Assembly (NCBI RefSeq): GCF_017115085.1
Contig: NZ_JABXKJ010000246.1
Location: forward strand, 43,779 to 107,778
DNA length: 64,000 nt
Origin: Nostoc sp. NMS7
GTDB lineage: Bacteria > Cyanobacteriota > Cyanobacteriia > Cyanobacteriales > Nostocaceae
Direction of reading: 5' to 3'
Shown here: positions 8,164 to 16,710 of the stretch, in pieces
Numbering within the stretch: the first letter of the stretch is position 1
How the letters are laid out: every line of letters begins with the position of its first letter
Notes under the pieces: generated by a model
The model's database searches: none
Told to the model about the DNA's origin: nothing
Seen by the model: the letters and a program-made list of their open reading frames with translations, nothing else
Program-made: the position numbers and the translations under genes

Positions 8164-11100
8164 TTAAATTGACAAACTCAACTGCGAACCTTCCTGAGTT
8201 TTATTTACTTCAATCCTGGCTTGAAAAGCTTCTTTGAGGTGGGGCATGTGGGTTACAGTGAGGATGCAGGCGAAATCGGAAGCGATCGCATTAATCGCGG
8301 CAATCAAGCGATCGCATCCTTCAGCATCCTGTGTACCAAAACCTTCATCCACAATCAATAATTGCAACGCCGCCCCCGCCCGTTGTGCTAATAATTTCGC
8401 CAAAGCTAAACGGATGGCAAAGTTAATTCTAAAGGCTTCCCCACCTGAGTAAGTTTCATAAGATCGCGTTCCTCTAGAATCGGCGATTAAAATATCTAAG
8501 GTGTCTATCAGCTTGGCATTTTTCTTTGTTGATTTCGCACTGCGCCCAGCTTTTTGAGTAATAAATTGTACATGAAACTGATTCCCACTCAGCCGCGAAA
8601 GTAGTTGATTGGTCTCGGCTTCCAGTTGCGGTAACACATTCTCAATCATCAGTGCTTGGATACCATTTTTACCAAAAGCTTGCGCTAATTCCTGATAAAC
8701 ACGATATTCCTGCTTGCAAGATTGGAGTTGCTGCTGCTGTTGTTCATACTGAATTTGCAGCGTTTCCAGTTGATGCGCCAGTTGTTCTAAACGCCCCAAC
8801 TTAGCTATCTGCTCATCAAGTTGCCGTCTACGTATTCCTAACTGCTGCTCTAGAGCTTGAATTTGGGCAGATGGGTTAGATGTAGCTTGTAGTTGCTGGA
8901 TAATGCTTTCGATTTGTCCGCCGAGTTTTTGCCGCTCCGTTAATCTGGCGTTTCTAGACTCCTCTAACTCTTGCAATCTCGTCTGGAGTTGGGGATATTG
9001 CTGCTGGGCTGACAGTAGTTGTTGATACCGCAAATGCCAAGATTGAGCTTTCTTTACAGCTATACGGAGGTTGTTATGCTGCTCAGAACTGTAGCCAATT
9101 TCGGTAATGTGACGCTCAAGAGCCGCGATTTGTTTAGCACATTCCGAATCAGTCTGATCCTGCTGGATTCTGGTTTGTAATTGAGCAATAGCGGCTTGAA
9201 GTTCTGGTTTTCGGGCTAATAGTTGCGCTTGTCGCTTAGTCGCATCCTTAATTTGCCCTTGTTTAATTTCTGCCCATCGCCACCGCTCAACTTCGCTCCG
9301 CGCGAGGGCGTGGTCTTGTTCATTATAATTAGCTTGTTGCAGATATTGGTCTAGTTGCCGGAGTTCGGCTTGTTTATCGGGAGCATAATCACCAGCTTGG
9401 AGCGATCGCTCTAAATGCTGTTTTTCGGCAGCAATTTGTTGTAACTGTTGTTGCACATCAGTTGTAGCTTCTAACTGCGCTGCCAACTGTCCCCGTTGTT
9501 CGCGTAAACCATCGTAGCCCGCCAACTGTTGGGATATATCCCGATATTCCTGCCTAAGTACCTGAATTTCTCTGTCAGATACAGCCATTTGTTCCCGCAC
9601 TACCCAAAACTGTCCTTGAGTATCTTCTAACTCAGCCTGGGTTTTTTCCACCACCCGACTCCAGTGATGTTCATCCAATGGACGCTCACATAATGGACAA
9701 AGAGCTTCAGGATTTTGGAGCATTTGCAATTTTTGCTCTAATTCTGCCAGCAGTTTTTCATAATCCCGTTGGTGAGCTTGCAGACGTTCGATAAAGTGCC
9801 GCCTTTCTTGCCCTTTTTCTTGGACTCGTTGCAGATAAACCCGCTTTTTCTCCAGTTCCTCAATTTGGATTCCCACATCCATCACCGCTTGTTGCAGTTG
9901 CGGTTGGCGTCGCTGCTGGCGTTGCAATTGGTTCTCAGTACTTTGGAGTTGTTCGAGTCGCGCTACTAAACCAGCATGAGTGCGATCGAGTTGGCTTTGT
10001 AAAGTTGCTCGTTGTTGCAACAAGGGAGTAACTTGCATTTGCAATTGATCTAAACGAGCAACATGATGACGTGCTGCACCTAGTTGTGCCAAAGCCGCTT
10101 CGACTTCACCTGATTTAGTCAGAGTTTGCTGGATGTCTCGCTCTTGTTGCTGTAAAGCTTCGATTTGGGCTTGGGCTTGTTGCAGTTGCCGTTCGATTTC
10201 GTGAATTTGTTTGGTAAGCTGTTGTTGTTTTTGTTGGCGATTCTGCCTGGCGCGGGTGTATTCTTCAAATTTGACAGCAAAAGCTTCTTCTTGAGATTGT
10301 AGACTTTGATATTGGGCGTATCCAGCTTTAATCTCAGCTTCTTGATGTAATATTTTTTCTAAATCCGATCGCTGAGAGCTAATAGCTGATTGTTCTTGTT
10401 GGAGGCGATCGCAATCTTGGGTAAGATTTTGGTATTGCTGCTTGACAAAGTTGAGTTGTTGTTCCCAATTTTGGCGTTGGTGCTGGACAACTTGCAAACT
10501 TTGTAATTGAATATTATCAAAAGCTTGTACCTGTTGCAGTTGGTTGAGTTCGGCTTCTAACTCCACTCTTTGCGCTTCGGTTGTCTGGCGTTGTTGCAGC
10601 TGAATTTTTATCGACTCCAAAGAACGCTCTAACTCTACTGCTTGTGCTTTGAACTGACGAGAAGATTCCTTTGCTCGTTCTTCCAAATCATCGTACTGAT
10701 TCAGTTTCAACAACTCCGCTAAAATTTCTTTGCGTTCGGCGGGGCGCTTGAGCATGAATTCATCTGCACGACCTTGACGTAAGTAGGCAGAATTAATAAA
10801 TGTATCATAATCTAGCTTAATGTGTTCTAAAATCAAATCCTGTGTCGCTCTTACCCCTTTGCCAGTGAGTGAGCGAAACCCAGATGGTATTTCTATTTGA
10901 AATTCCAGCACGCTAGTACCTGCTCGAATTCGGGTACGAATCACCCGATATTTTTGCTGATTACTTTGGAAAGTAAAATCAACCCGAACTTCTTTCGCCC
11001 CAGAATAGATCACATCATCTTCAGCAGTGGCGCGACTTTCACCCCAAATCGCCCAAGTGATTGCTTCCAGAAGGGAAGATTTACCCGCACCATTGGAACC

Positions 11101-11190
11101 ACAAATACAAGCCGTATGCAAACCGCGAAAATCTAAAGTTGCATCACGGTAACTAAGAAAGTTTTTCAGAACAAGTTGTACTGGGATCAT
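8164..11190 (-). CDS. sbcC: SbcC/Rad50-type DNA repair exonuclease ATPase subunit
   Basis: The 1008-residue protein is a Rad50/SbcC homologue. Walker A GSNGAGKS lies at residues 31-38, long Gln-rich coiled coils flank a zinc hook CPLC (Cys 498 and Cys 501), and the C-terminal half-site has the signature YSGGE followed by Walker B LLIVDEGFG. With its partner SbcD/Mre11 it opens hairpins and double-strand ends. sbcD is not in this window. The length is usual for the family. The gene is alone, followed only by the convergent peptidoglycan-binding gene 18 bases away. Confidence 0.95.
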   Translation of the reverse strand: MIPVQLVLKNFLSYRDATLDFRGLHTACICGSNGAGKSSLLEAITWAIWGESRATAEDDVIYSGAKEVRVDFTFQSNQQKYRVIRTRIRAGTSVLEFQIEIPSGFRSLTGKGVRATQDLILEHIKLDYDTFINSAYLRQGRADEFMLKRPAERKEILAELLKLNQYDDLEERAKESSRQFKAQAVELERSLESIKIQLQQRQTTEAQRVELEAELNQLQQVQAFDNIQLQSLQVVQHQRQNWEQQLNFVKQQYQNLTQDCDRLQQEQSAISSQRSDLEKILHQEAEIKAGYAQYQSLQSQEEAFAVKFEEYTRARQNRQQKQQQLTKQIHEIERQLQQAQAQIEALQQQERDIQQTLTKSGEVEAALAQLGAARHHVARLDQLQMQVTPLLQQRATLQSQLDRTHAGLVARLEQLQSTENQLQRQQRRQPQLQQAVMDVGIQIEELEKKRVYLQRVQEKGQERRHFIERLQAHQRDYEKLLAELEQKLQMLQNPEALCPLCERPLDEHHWSRVVEKTQAELEDTQGQFWVVREQMAVSDREIQVLRQEYRDISQQLAGYDGLREQRGQLAAQLEATTDVQQQLQQIAAEKQHLERSLQAGDYAPDKQAELRQLDQYLQQANYNEQDHALARSEVERWRWAEIKQGQIKDATKRQAQLLARKPELQAAIAQLQTRIQQDQTDSECAKQIAALERHITEIGYSSEQHNNLRIAVKKAQSWHLRYQQLLSAQQQYPQLQTRLQELEESRNARLTERQKLGGQIESIIQQLQATSNPSAQIQALEQQLGIRRRQLDEQIAKLGRLEQLAHQLETLQIQYEQQQQQLQSCKQEYRVYQELAQAFGKNGIQALMIENVLPQLEAETNQLLSRLSGNQFHVQFITQKAGRSAKSTKKNAKLIDTLDILIADSRGTRSYETYSGGEAFRINFAIRLALAKLLAQRAGAALQLLIVDEGFGTQDAEGCDRLIAAINAIASDFACILTVTHMPHLKEAFQARIEVNKTQEGSQLSLSI

Positions 11191-11639
11191 TAAGACTATA
11201 GCGCTACATCTACTTTTAATAATTAAGAGTACAGATGCACTGTTTGCTAGTTTAGCTATCTAAATATCAGGTTTATACTTTTGAAGACATCAACTTTACA
11301 AAATTTAACAATATAATAAGGAAATTTCTCTTGTTGCATGAATAATTTTTGCTGTCTTCGCAGAAAAATCAAACTTCCGTGGAGGTTTATTGTTATTTCT
11401 CCCTGTTGTCTGAGAGAAAAACATTCATAGAAGAGTGGCAAAAGAATTTTTTGGTTAAGGCAGGCAGGGGGGGCAGGGGGAGAAAAAAGCTTCACTGAAC
11501 TGACAAGCAGGGGAAGCTGGCGTTGCAGGGGGAGCAATAAAAATGATTTGTATCAATAATTTCGTGAAATGGTATTACCAAGGGGCGACTACAAAGGGGT
11601 TAAAACGATCTCAAATTCTCACGAATGATTTAAGACTGC
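11191..11639. other. Non-coding region upstream of sbcC
   Basis: This stretch of about 450 bases has a G-rich tract (GGCAGGGGGGGCAGGGGGAG around 11460-11485) and a phrase TTTCGTGAAATGGTAT (about 11560) that recurs near 33750. A reading frame on the minus strand has no recognisable protein character and is not called. Confidence 0.5.
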
Positions 11640-11743
11640 TATAGCAATCCTATCTGATTTGTAAAAATTTGCAGTGTCCAGATCCCCAACTTCTTTAAGA
11701 AGTCGGGGATCTAACTTTTCACGAATGATTTAGGATTGCTATA
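11640..11743. mobile_element. MITE-like element, TATAGCA family, copy 1
   Basis: The element has perfect 13-bp terminal inverted repeats, TATAGCAATCCTA and TAGGATTGCTATA. Inside is a strong hairpin at 11680-11712 (AGATCCCC and GGGGATCT around ACTTCTT/AAGAAGT). The end sequence is shared with the insertion in hicB at 50979-51077. A second copy of the phrase CACGAATGATTTA lies just outside the left end. No coding capacity; mobilisation would need a transposase in trans. Confidence 0.65.
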
Positions 11744-11761
11744 TATAAGCAACAGATACCT

Positions 11762-11997
11762 CGAAGTCGTGTTGAGGTACTCCGAAGTCGTGTTGAGGTA
11801 CTCCGAAGTCGTGTTGAAGTACTCCAAAATCGTGTTGAAGTACTCCAAAATCGTGTTGAAGTACTCCAAAATCGTGTTGAAGTACTCCAAAATCGTGTTG
11901 AAGTACTCCAAAATCGTGTTGAAGTACTTGAAAATCGTGTTGAGGTACTTGAAAATCGTGTTGAAGTACTCCAAAATCGTGTTGGAGTACTTCAAAC
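11762..11997. repeat. 21-bp tandem repeat array, 11 units
   Basis: Eleven copies of a 21-bp unit with consensus TCGTGTTGAAGTACTCCAAAA follow each other without spacers. Variation is confined to a few positions. Each unit holds a nearly perfect palindrome, TTGAAGTACTCCAA, centred on AGTACT; in the last unit the sequence is the exact reverse complement of the common form. Because 21 is a multiple of three, each of five frames is open and would give heptapeptide repeats, but no frame has a convincing start. It ends about 115 bases before the next gene. Confidence 0.9.
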
Positions 11998-12110
11998 TTT
12001 GTCGCACCCTGATTAAGTACACAGGTGCGTAGGTGTAGCCCACCGTAGGGGGAAAAAGCGTTAATATACTCAGTAGAAATGTACATTTCTGATGTAGACA
12101 TCATAAACCA

Positions 12111-12545
12111 ATGGATATAGCTCTACTCGTTAAATTTCTCGCTCCCTGTCTGCCATTTTTGTTAAATGTGGGTAACAAAGCTGTAGAAGGGGCATCTAAA
12201 AAAGTAGGTGAGGATGTTTGGAATAAAGCCAAAGCTATTTGGGATAAGTTACATCCCAAGGTAGAGGCTAAGGAAGCAGCGAAAGAAGCAGCAACGGATG
12301 TAGCTCAAAAGCCAGACGATGAAGATTTACAAGCAAGTTTGCGAGTGCAACTCAAGAAGATTTTAGAAGCGGATAGAGCACTTGCAGAGGAAATAGCTAA
12401 GATTTGGGAAGAAACAACTACAAGTTCAAATAATAGCGCTTCTAATGTCAATGCTCAGTCTTACGATGACAGTACACAAATAAATACAGCAGGTAACGTT
12501 AATAACCCAACCTATGACTTTAGGAAGTACGATAACCCAAAGTAA
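12111..12545 (+). CDS. Small Ala/Glu-rich protein paired with the STAND ATPase
   Basis: The 144-residue protein begins with a hydrophobic stretch (LLVKFLAPCLPFLLNVGNKA), then a helical, charged region (KAIWDKLHPKVEAKEAAKEAA ... LRVQLKKILEAD), then a low-complexity Asn/Ser/Thr tail. It belongs, as far as I recognise, to a family common in Nostoc-type genomes that precedes or is fused to NTPase and effector domains; the role is unknown. Its stop lies 39 bases before the TTG start of the STAND gene, whose frame is open back to 12536, so the two reading frames overlap. Probably co-transcribed. It might serve as an adaptor or effector domain. Confidence 0.75.
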   Translation: MDIALLVKFLAPCLPFLLNVGNKAVEGASKKVGEDVWNKAKAIWDKLHPKVEAKEAAKEAATDVAQKPDDEDLQASLRVQLKKILEADRALAEEIAKIWEETTTSSNNSASNVNAQSYDDSTQINTAGNVNNPTYDFRKYDNPK

Positions 12546-12583
12546 CCAATATTGCTGTTTTTGGTGCTGTACAGCAAGAAATA

Positions 12584-15334
12584 TTGGAGTGGCTAGAACG
12601 CAGTACCAAAGTAGAATCGCCAGGGGTTCTCAAAGCAGGGAACCCTAACAAAAGTTTGGCTTACTGGCAGGGACGTAAAACAGAAATCGCCCAAATACAG
12701 CAATGGTTAACTAATAAAAATACCTTTTTAATTGGTATAGAAGGCATCGGTGGCACAGGTAAATCGATGCTGGCTACGAAAATTTATGATGAAATTGAGG
12801 GTTTCCCTAAGCGATTTTGGGCTGATGTCAGTAATGGGGCAGGTTTTAGCGATTTAGCCCGCCAAGTCCTCAGTGAATTTGGCTTTCCGGTTCCAGAACA
12901 AGAAGCGCAGTTAGTAGAGGCGCTAGTTGGGTGTTTACGTTCTGGGCAATTTTTACTGATCATTGACAACCTGGAGAGTTTATTACAACCTGATAGACAG
13001 TGGGGAAGTCTATTTTACGGCGACTTTTTCCAAGCATGGGTGGAACATGGCGGTAATAGTAAGATAATAGTCACCAGCAGGGAAAGACCAGAATTAAAAG
13101 GCTTTGAGTGGCTAACCTTGAAAGGTTTGCAAGTAAATGAAGGGGTAGCACTGTTAACTGTATTAGGCATTCGGGGAGATTTAACGCAGTTTGTGGAATT
13201 AGTAGATGGGCATCCTCTATTGTTGAGATTGGTAGCAGACTTATTAAAGGCAGAATATTCACAAGACCCGGACTTAAGTAGATTAGCAGATTTAGGTTTA
13301 GGAAATTTACGGCAGTTCTTGACAGATTCCCAAGTGGTAGGTGTGCATCGCCGGGAAAATGTGGGGATGGTGTTAGTGTTGGATGCCAGTTTTAATCGGT
13401 TGAATGAGTTACAAAAGGCGTTATTGCTGAATATTAGTGTTTATCGTGGTGCGGTTGACAGTGCAGCAGCAGTGGCTATGTTGCCGGGAAGTTCAGCACC
13501 AGAGATTGAGAAAGAATTGAGGAATCTGGTTAAGCGTTCTTTGTTGGTAGACAAATTCAATGGTAAGCAGCGATTTGATTTTCAGCCCGTGATTTTGGAG
13601 TATGTGCGGTATCAGGCTGGCGATCAGAGTGAGGCGCATCAAAAAGCCATAGATTATTATCGCTCAATTGCTAAACAACCGCCTTGGAAAACAAAAGATG
13701 ATGTTAAAGAATACTTGGAAATCTTTGATCACTTTTATCAGTTGCAAGATTATAACTCTGCCTTTGATACTATTTGGATTTGCGATGATTTTTTAACCTT
13801 GCGGGGTTATTATGCAGACAAAGTAGAATTATATGGGCAATTGGTAAGTAAATGGGAAGAAATTGGCGCTAGAGAAAACTGGAATTATCAGGCGGCTGCT
13901 CTCACTTCATTAGGCAATGCTTACCACTCCCTGGGACAGTACCAACGGGCGATTGAGTTCTTGCAGCAATCTTTGGAAATCAAAAGGGAGATAGGCGATC
14001 GCAATGGCGAAGGTAAATCCTTAAACAATTTGGGCAATGCTTACGACTCCCTGGGACAGTACCAACGGGCGATTGAGTTCTTCGAGCAGTCTTTGGGAAT
14101 ATCTAGGCAGATAGGTGATCGCAATAACGAAGGTAATTCCTTAAACAATTTTGGCAATGCTTACAACTCCCTGGGACAGTACCAACGGGCGATTGAGTTC
14201 CACCAGCAGTCTTTGGAAATATCTAGGGAGATAGGCGATCGCAATGGCGAAGGTAATTCCTTAAACAATTTAGGCAATGCTTACAACTCCCTGGGACAGT
14301 ACCAACGGGGGATTGAGTTCCACCAGCAGTCTTTGGAAATATCTAGGGAGATAGGCGATCGCAATGGCGAAGGTAGTTCCTTAAACAATTTGGGCAATGC
14401 TTACGACTCCCTGGGACAGTACCAACGGGCGATTGAGTTCTTCGAGCAGTCTTTGGGAATATCTAGGCAGATAGGTGATCGCAATAACGAAGGTAATTCC
14501 TTAAACAATTTTGGCAATGCTTACAACTCCCTGGGACAGTACCAACGGGCGATTGAGTTCCACCAGCAGTCTTTGGAAATATCTAGGGAGATAGGCGATC
14601 GCAATGGCGAAGGTAATTCCTTGGGCAATTTAGGCAATGCTTACGACTCCCTGGGACAGTACCAACGGGCGATTGAGTTCCACCAGCAGTCTTTGGAAAT
14701 ATCTAGGGAGATAGGCGATCGCAATGGCGAAGGTAATTCCTTGGGCAATTTAGGCAATGCTTACGACTCCCTGGGACAGTACCAACGGGCGATTGAGTTC
14801 TACCAGCAGTCTTTGGAAATCAAAAGGGAGATAGGTGATCGCAATGGCGAAGGTGCTTCCTTAAACAATTTGGGCAATGCTTACAACTCCGTGGGACAGT
14901 ACCAACGGGCGATTGAGTTCCACCAGCAGTCTTTGGAAATATCTAGGGAGATAGGCGATCGCAATGGCGAAGGTAATTCCTTAAACAATTTGGGTAATGT
15001 TTACAACTCCCTGGGACAGTACCAACGGGCGATTGAGTTCTACCAGCAGTCTTTGGAAATCAAAAGGGAGATAGGCGATATTCGAGGGGAAGCGATCGTA
15101 TGGTTTAATTTAGGTCTGTCATTAGAAAACGTTAACCGAGAATCAGACGCGCTGGGTGCTTATCGCAATGCCCGTGAACTATATCAAGCGATGGGACTCG
15201 ATGCTAAAGTGCAAGATTGCAACAATGCAATTGAACGTCTTTCTCAACCACAAACACTTGTAGTTTCCCGTCGTGGGTTTTGGGTGTGGTTGCATCGGTT
15301 GTGGCGTTGGGTACGCAGTTGGTTTCGGCAGTAA
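12584..15334 (+). CDS. STAND (NB-ARC-like) NTPase with ten TPR units
   Basis: From the TTG start the product has 916 residues. The NTPase has P-loop GIGGTGKS (54-61), Walker B LLIIDNLE with Asp 128, sensor TSR (164-166) and GHPL (209-212), matching NB-ARC/STAND signal-transduction ATPases. A helical linker leads to ten 40-residue TPR units (about 441-834) of pattern LGNAYxSLGQYQRAIEFxQQSLEI. The C-terminal tail is Trp/Arg-rich (WVWLHRLWRWVRSWF). Such proteins oligomerise when the repeats bind a trigger; many are defence or stress switches. No ATG exists near the start, and the frame extends back to 12536, so the true start may be earlier or reached by coupling or frameshift from the preceding gene. 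No enzymatic effector domain is recognisable. Confidence 0.88.
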   Translation: MEWLERSTKVESPGVLKAGNPNKSLAYWQGRKTEIAQIQQWLTNKNTFLIGIEGIGGTGKSMLATKIYDEIEGFPKRFWADVSNGAGFSDLARQVLSEFGFPVPEQEAQLVEALVGCLRSGQFLLIIDNLESLLQPDRQWGSLFYGDFFQAWVEHGGNSKIIVTSRERPELKGFEWLTLKGLQVNEGVALLTVLGIRGDLTQFVELVDGHPLLLRLVADLLKAEYSQDPDLSRLADLGLGNLRQFLTDSQVVGVHRRENVGMVLVLDASFNRLNELQKALLLNISVYRGAVDSAAAVAMLPGSSAPEIEKELRNLVKRSLLVDKFNGKQRFDFQPVILEYVRYQAGDQSEAHQKAIDYYRSIAKQPPWKTKDDVKEYLEIFDHFYQLQDYNSAFDTIWICDDFLTLRGYYADKVELYGQLVSKWEEIGARENWNYQAAALTSLGNAYHSLGQYQRAIEFLQQSLEIKREIGDRNGEGKSLNNLGNAYDSLGQYQRAIEFFEQSLGISRQIGDRNNEGNSLNNFGNAYNSLGQYQRAIEFHQQSLEISREIGDRNGEGNSLNNLGNAYNSLGQYQRGIEFHQQSLEISREIGDRNGEGSSLNNLGNAYDSLGQYQRAIEFFEQSLGISRQIGDRNNEGNSLNNFGNAYNSLGQYQRAIEFHQQSLEISREIGDRNGEGNSLGNLGNAYDSLGQYQRAIEFHQQSLEISREIGDRNGEGNSLGNLGNAYDSLGQYQRAIEFYQQSLEIKREIGDRNGEGASLNNLGNAYNSVGQYQRAIEFHQQSLEISREIGDRNGEGNSLNNLGNVYNSLGQYQRAIEFYQQSLEIKREIGDIRGEAIVWFNLGLSLENVNRESDALGAYRNARELYQAMGLDAKVQDCNNAIERLSQPQTLVVSRRGFWVWLHRLWRWVRSWFRQ
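13906..15085 (+). repeat. 120-bp tandem repeats encoding TPR units
   Basis: Ten units of 120 bp encode the TPRs and differ at only a few positions. Most contain a HIP1 site (GGCGATCGC). Units starting near 14041 and 14161 reappear as those starting near 14401 and 14521, showing a 360-bp segmental duplication; the stretch is identical until position 14262 versus 14622. Nucleotide identity this high indicates recent expansion. Confidence 0.93.
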
Positions 15335-15390
15335 AATAAGGTGTAGGAATAGTGATGAACATAATTTAAGATAGAAGAATATTTGACACT

Positions 15391-15618
15391 ATGTTACAAA
15401 ATATCTATCAACTCCCGTTGACATTTGAACAAATTATTACCCTAGTTAAACAACTTTCTGATTCAGAAAAGTTATTACTTAGCAAAGAGCTAGAAAAAGA
15501 AACCTTGAATAAAAAGTTAACGCAATTAATAGAAGTATTTCAAACTGATGAATTATCTCTAGAGCAAATTACACAGGAAGTAGAATTAGTCCGTTCTCAA
15601 ATTTATGCCAGAAAATAA
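15391..15618 (+). CDS. Putative antitoxin-like small protein
   Basis: The 75-residue helical protein (LPLTFEQIITLVKQLSDSEK ... LELVRSQIYARK type) is like small cyanobacterial proteins found directly upstream of DUF5615/PIN-like toxins. The next gene is the remnant of such a toxin, starting in the same place one would expect the partner. DNA-binding is not obvious. Identification rests on context and on general resemblance. Confidence 0.55.
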   Translation: MLQNIYQLPLTFEQIITLVKQLSDSEKLLLSKELEKETLNKKLTQLIEVFQTDELSLEQITQEVELVRSQIYARK

Positions 15619-15846
15619 AATATACTTGAGCGAGCGACACAACTTGAGCGTGTTTTGTTTTACCAAGATGACGATTTTCTTGCTGAAGCCAACCATCGTC
15701 AAGACAAACAAATAAAGTTTTCTGGTGTTATTTATGCCCATAAACTCAGAATTTCTGTTGGCAATTGTGTTCGTGATTTAGAAATTATTGCTAAAACAGC
15801 CGATGCTGAAGAATTAAGCGATCGCGTTCAATACTTACCTTTGTAA
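15619..15846 (+). pseudogene. N-truncated DUF5615 (PIN-like) toxin remnant
   Basis: The frame is open immediately after the stop of the antitoxin-like gene and reads ATQLERVLFYQDDDFLAEA ... GVIYAHKL ... RVQYLPL. This corresponds to the C-terminal half of DUF5615 proteins (DDD acidic motif, GVIYAH, final LPL). The N-terminal half, including the first acidic residue of the nuclease fold, is missing and there is no ATG, so it is probably inactive. The first gene is then an orphan antitoxin. Confidence 0.6.
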
Positions 15847-15865
15847 TGCTCGTGGAGAACATAAG

Positions 15866-15991
15866 ATGGAAACTAAAAGTGCAAATAAACTAGAAAAATC
15901 TGGAAGACCGCTCTTATGGGTTCCTATCAATGATAATTTTAAACATTGGGAACCCCTAAAAATCAAAGTTTATGAACGTAGCCGACGATAA
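15866..15991 (+). CDS. Very small frame overlapping the start of chlM
   Basis: A 41-codon frame begins at an ATG preceded by GGAG and ends 20 bases inside chlM, in another frame. The peptide has a central PLLWVPINDNF and a basic end. It could be a translated leader coupled to chlM or a chance frame; I recognise no family. Confidence 0.25.
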   Translation: METKSANKLEKSGRPLLWVPINDNFKHWEPLKIKVYERSRR

Positions 15992-16658
15992 AACGATTGT
16001 TCGTGAGTATTTCAATTCCACAGGGTTTGACCGTTGGAAGCGAATCTACGGCGATGGCGAAGTCAACAAAATCCAACTAGACATCCGCAATGGACACCAG
16101 CAAACCGTGGATACAGTTCTCGCGTGGCTGAAGGCTGATAACAATTTACCAGAGTTATCAATCTGTGATGCTGGGTGTGGTGTCGGTAGTCTCAGCATCC
16201 CCCTAGCGGTAGATGGTGCCAAAGTCTATGCCACCGATATTTCTGAAAAAATGGTGGAAGAAGGGAAGGATAGAGCCAAGCAAACCTTGCCAAATGCCGA
16301 AAATCCCACTTTTGCGGTGCAGGATTTGGAATCGTTGAGTGGTAGTTACCATACGGTTATTTGCTTGGATGTTCTCATCCACTACCCCCAAGAAAAAGCT
16401 GATGAGATGATTTCTCACCTCTGTTCTTTGGCACAGTCGCGGATAATTCTCAGTTTTGCCCCAAAGACCTGCGCCTTAAGTATACTCAAGAAAATTGGTA
16501 GTTTCTTTCCTGGGCCAAGTAAAGCCACTCGTGCATATTTGCATCGTGAGGCTGATGTCGTGAAAATTTTAGAAAGTAATGGCTTTTCATTGCAGCGACA
16601 GTCGATGACTCGGACTCGTTTTTATTTTTCCCGCCTACTGGAAGCTACACGCAAGTAA
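15972..16658 (+). CDS. chlM: Magnesium-protoporphyrin IX O-methyltransferase
   Basis: The 228-residue protein matches ChlM/BchM, which transfers a methyl group from S-adenosylmethionine to Mg-protoporphyrin IX in chlorophyll synthesis. The N-terminal region (VREYFNSTGFDRWKRIYG) is diagnostic, the SAM motif I DAGCGVGSLS starts at residue 66, and the substrate region includes LIHYPQ and a C-terminal RTRFYFSRLLEA. Length is normal. The start at 15972 lies next to the remnant toxin region, so the upstream DNA has been rearranged. A hairpin directly after the stop may end transcription. Confidence 0.95.
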   Translation: MNVADDKTIVREYFNSTGFDRWKRIYGDGEVNKIQLDIRNGHQQTVDTVLAWLKADNNLPELSICDAGCGVGSLSIPLAVDGAKVYATDISEKMVEEGKDRAKQTLPNAENPTFAVQDLESLSGSYHTVICLDVLIHYPQEKADEMISHLCSLAQSRIILSFAPKTCALSILKKIGSFFPGPSKATRAYLHREADVVKILESNGFSLQRQSMTRTRFYFSRLLEATRK

Positions 16659-16663
16659 GGTTA

Positions 16664-16703
16664 AAATCGCAGCAAGATAAATACTATACCTTTGCTGCGA
16701 TTT
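16664..16703. terminator. Hairpin after chlM
   Basis: Perfect 12-bp arms AAATCGCAGCAA and TTGCTGCGATTT flank a 16-base loop. It could stop transcription from chlM and from the convergent candidate gene at 16711. The left arm region (GGTTAAAATCGC) recurs at 16981-16992. Confidence 0.6.
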
Positions 16704-16710
16704 GACAATC

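Noticed and set aside
11256..11537. Minus-strand frame of 93 codons
   Set aside because: It crosses a G-rich simple tract and has no family features, weak start context and no conserved composition.
11762..11997. CRISPR-like array
   Set aside because: Units follow without spacers and no cas genes are present.
11736..12104. Long frames on both strands across the 21-bp array
   Set aside because: They are open only because the 21-base period lacks stops in most frames; no ribosome site or non-repeat protein part is present.
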